Below are positions 62,228-64,000 of a stretch of DNA of 64,000 nt, piece by piece. Each line of letters starts with the position of its first letter. Positions within the stretch are counted from its first letter, which is position 1. Both the position numbers and the translations under genes were made by a program. The stretch comes from Bryobacterales bacterium (GTDB lineage: Bacteria; Acidobacteriota; Terriglobia; Bryobacterales; Bryobacteraceae), in contig JAIXKK010000121.1 in the NCBI GenBank assembly GCA_026954325.1, forward strand, positions 1-64,000, read 5' to 3'. Below the pieces are notes generated by a model. It did not search any database and had not been told where the DNA came from. It was given only the letters and a program-made list of their open reading frames with translations.

Positions 62228-63229
62228 CTACAGCGGGATGGCGCGGACGAGACGGGGCGGCCCCGGCTGCACTTCGAGCGGATTCCGCAGCGGGCGGCCG
62301 AAGTTCTGGTAGTGGACTTCCATGACGTCGCCGTGCTGGAGTTTCACCTGTTCCCCAAAGCTGAAGGCCCCGGCGCCAAAGAAGTGGATGTGGACATCCC
62401 CCGGGCGGCGGTGAAGGGGGAACTTGAAGTGGTGATGCTCCATATTCTCGAGCGTGTGGCACATGTTGGCTTCGCCGGTGCGGATCTCTTTTTCCCAGAG
62501 GACGGACCTGCCGCGATGGATGCGGGCTTTGCCCGGTACGGCCGAGAAATCAGGATCGAGGATGATCTCGGGGCCGATGGCGCACTGCCGGAGCTTGGAG
62601 CCGGCGAGGTAGAGGTAGTTCTTCTTTTCGAAGACGTGATCGGAGAATTCGTTACCTTGCGCCATCCCGAGGCGGCGCGGGACGCCCTGGTCATCGATGA
62701 GGTAGAGCCCGGCGATTTCGGCTTCTTCCCCGCCATCCTCGGCGAATTCGGGAACAACCAGCGATTCGCCGTGGGCCCGGAGGATGGTTCCGTTGCCCTT
62801 GTAGAACCACTCCGGTGAGGCGCCGATCTCGCCCGCGGGCGGATGGCCGCCCTCGAGTCCCCATTGGTACATGCGCATGCTGTCGGTTAGCTGCGTAGCC
62901 GCGGCGGAGTGCATCGCATCCCGATTCTCGACGCTCGCGCGGTGGGTGAGCCCGGTTCCGGAAACCGTGCAGCGCGCGGTTTCCGAAGGGTGATCGAGAG
63001 GCGGCAGGAGCTTCCACTCGGATTCGCCGGCATAGATCGTGTCGTAGGGTATGGCCCAGCCGGCGGCGGACTTTCCGGCGAGTTCGGTGAGGCGGACTCC
63101 GGATTGGAGCGCCTGCCGGGCGAGATCATAGACGGTGGATACCGATTCGAGGAAGTGAAGATCCGAGCCGCGCGCCAAGGCGACCGCGCGGCTGCCATCG
63201 AAGTGTCTGAGTTGAACCAAACTGGGCAT
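62228..63229 (-). CDS. AraD1/GguC family protein (FAH superfamily)
   Basis: This 333-residue protein starts MPSLVQLRHFDGSRAVALARG. It has the fumarylacetoacetate-hydrolase fold: the metal-site acids in FYKGNGTILRAHGESLVVPEFAEDGGEEAEIAGLY and the GMAQGNEFSDHVFEKKNYLYLAGSKLR segment. AraD1-type members dehydrate L-2-keto-3-deoxyarabonate in the non-phosphorylative L-arabinose route; GguC is found with sugar ABC genes. It converges on the transporter gene (2 bp apart), completing a sugar-acid cluster. The frame extends 52 codons further upstream into the promoter region; the ATG chosen matches the family start. Confidence 0.88.
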   Translation of the reverse strand: MPSLVQLRHFDGSRAVALARGSDLHFLESVSTVYDLARQALQSGVRLTELAGKSAAGWAIPYDTIYAGESEWKLLPPLDHPSETARCTVSGTGLTHRASVENRDAMHSAAATQLTDSMRMYQWGLEGGHPPAGEIGASPEWFYKGNGTILRAHGESLVVPEFAEDGGEEAEIAGLYLIDDQGVPRRLGMAQGNEFSDHVFEKKNYLYLAGSKLRQCAIGPEIILDPDFSAVPGKARIHRGRSVLWEKEIRTGEANMCHTLENMEHHHFKFPLHRRPGDVHIHFFGAGAFSFGEQVKLQHGDVMEVHYQNFGRPLRNPLEVQPGPPRLVRAIPL

Positions 63230-63239
63230 GGATTGGAAT

Positions 63240-63286
63240 GATATCACGCGGGAATGTGCAATTTTCAATAAAGACAGTTCTTGACA
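63240..63286. promoter_or_regulatory. Divergent promoters of AraD1 (-) and MerR (+)
   Basis: On the minus strand TTGAAA (63,268-63,263) and GATATC (63,245-63,240) are 17 bp apart, 10 nt before the AraD1 start. On the plus strand TTGACA (63,281-63,286) is followed after 17 bp by a poor CATTCT (63,304-63,309), 8 nt before the MerR GTG. GACAG is directly repeated around the plus -35 (63,273-63,277 and 63,283-63,287), possibly a regulator site. Confidence 0.45.
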
Positions 63287-63317
63287 GTGCCGCAATCTTA
63301 TGACATTCTGATGGCGA

Positions 63318-63740
63318 GTGAAGCCTTCGTCCGAATACACCTTGGCTGAGCTGGCGGAGCAATCGCAAACGCCGGCGCGGACCATTCGTTTTTACATTGC
63401 GCGCGGGCTTTTGGAAGGTCCGGCGCGCGCCGGGCGCGGCGCTTTCTACACGGATGCCCACCTCGAGAGGATTGCCCGGATTCGCAAGCTGCAAGGCGAG
63501 GGGCGCATGCTGGCGGAGATCGCCGTGGAACTGGGCGGGGGCGGCGGCGAAGCGGCGCTGCCCGCGCCGGAGGCGTGGTGGCAATACGAGGTGAGCAGCG
63601 ACGTAAAAGTAATGGTGCGGGACGGAGCCGGCCCCTGGCGGATGCGGCTGATCCGGACGGCCGTGGCGGAATTGACCGGGAGGCTGCGCGCAAGCGAGCC
63701 GGAAGAAGGAGGAAACGATGGCGGCGGGAACAGAGAGTAA
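63318..63740 (+). CDS. MerR-family transcriptional regulator (short)
   Basis: This 140-residue protein has a MerR-type DNA-binding domain at 7-75: YTLAELAEQSQTPARTIRFY with the IRFYIARGLL wing-1 motif, then FYTDAHLERIARIRKLQGEG. The remainder (WWQYEVSSDVKVMVRDGAG...) is a short region with acidic and Gly-rich tail, no cysteines. The start is a GTG without a ribosome site. It overlaps the next gene by 23 bp; pairs of a short MerR regulator and a VIT-domain protein recur in acidobacteria as I recall, so they probably act together rather than with AraD1. Confidence 0.88.
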   Translation: MKPSSEYTLAELAEQSQTPARTIRFYIARGLLEGPARAGRGAFYTDAHLERIARIRKLQGEGRMLAEIAVELGGGGGEAALPAPEAWWQYEVSSDVKVMVRDGAGPWRMRLIRTAVAELTGRLRASEPEEGGNDGGGNRE

Positions 63741-64000
63741 TGCGGGTTATTCGGTACGGAACGCGAGGACGGGAGAAGAGATCGGTCTGGCGATGCAGCG
63801 GTTGTGTCTGAGCGGGCGAGTGCTGGGGGCGGGCGCGCGGTTGCTGGCGCGGCACGTGTTTCAATCCTCGGAATCGAGGCCCGTGGAGGTGGTGTACGCG
63901 TTTATGCTGCCGCGCGATGCGGCCCTGCGGCGGTTCACGATTCGAGGGGAGGGGTTCACCGCGCACTCGGAGTTGCGGCCGGCGGAGGAGGCTGTGAAGG
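63718..64000 (+). CDS. VIT domain protein, 5' part (runs off the window)
   Basis: The first 94 residues are visible. The start ATG has GGAGGAA 5-6 nt upstream, inside the end of the MerR gene. The protein reads GYSVRNARTGEEIGLAMQRL and continues VVYAFMLPRDAALRRFTIRG, the core strand motif of VIT (vault/inter-alpha-trypsin) domains, followed by a second sheet (EGFTAHSELRPAEEAVK). VIT domains are usually followed by a VWA domain, which would lie beyond the edge. There is no signal peptide at this start, so it may be cytoplasmic. Confidence 0.8.
   Translation, partial: MAAGTESNAGYSVRNARTGEEIGLAMQRLCLSGRVLGAGARLLARHVFQSSESRPVEVVYAFMLPRDAALRRFTIRGEGFTAHSELRPAEEAVK

Overview
The window is GC-rich DNA packed with genes and most likely comes from an acidobacterium of the Solibacter/Bryobacter type (Acidobacteriota, Bryobacterales). 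The evidence is inferential. There is a TonB-dependent receptor with an N-terminal carboxypeptidase-like domain, a pair of secreted VWA proteins of the acidobacterial type, many exported amidohydrolases and peptidases, lipid A genes (so a Gram-negative envelope), and frequent ATGA/GTGA start-stop overlaps. No rRNA, tRNA, CRISPR array, transposase or prophage was found.

Left part (1-16.7 kb): the tail of an unknown gene, a DUF4159 protein and a Tat-exported sialidase-like protein on the minus strand; then a MerR regulator with a good sigma-70 promoter, a carboxyl-terminal processing protease and GMP synthase on the plus strand. From 16,683 down to 6,241 one uninterrupted minus-strand run carries fabZ, lpxA, lpxI, a Gfo/Idh/MocA oxidoreductase, a TonB/TolA-like protein, nurA, a HerA-type ATPase, sbcD and sbcC. 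It joins lipid A synthesis to a complete double-strand-break end-processing set.

Middle (16.7-46.5 kb): an M20 peptidase divergent from fabZ, sharing one symmetrical -10 box; a compact DUF6932 nucleotidyltransferase-like/XRE pair that looks like a toxin-antitoxin module; a prolyl oligopeptidase; an Aas-type acyltransferase/acyl-ACP synthetase and a UMF1 transporter; a large TonB-dependent receptor; three consecutive exported amidohydrolase paralogues, two of which lack the metal-binding HxH; an enolase-superfamily enzyme with an enoyl-reductase-like protein; a frameshifted amidohydrolase in front of a class I amidotransferase-type hydrolase, a histidine-rich polytopic membrane protein and a phosphoesterase; a DapA-like aldolase, an aromatic amino acid decarboxylase, a ChbG/HpnK deacetylase, an MlaEFD-type lipid transporter, a P1 peptidase and an aquaporin.

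Right part (46.6-64 kb): a polyphosphate pair (Ppx/GppA-HD and CHAD); a serine hydrolase; asparaginase; a pseudouridine synthase whose tail overlaps a metallo-beta-lactamase-fold gene antisense; lipA; an apparent operon of two VWA proteins, a 64-residue basic protein, NfeD and a stomatin-like slipin; a sugar-acid cassette (DapA-like lyase, enolase-superfamily dehydratase, ACS-type MFS transporter, and the AraD1/GguC enzyme facing it); and a MerR regulator overlapping the start of a VIT-domain protein that runs off the window.

The most promising material for something new is the DUF6932/XRE module with its operator, the three amidohydrolases with degenerate active sites, the VWA-VWA-small protein-NfeD-slipin unit, the HerA homologue with a non-canonical P-loop in the NurA/SbcCD operon, and the histidine-rich membrane protein.
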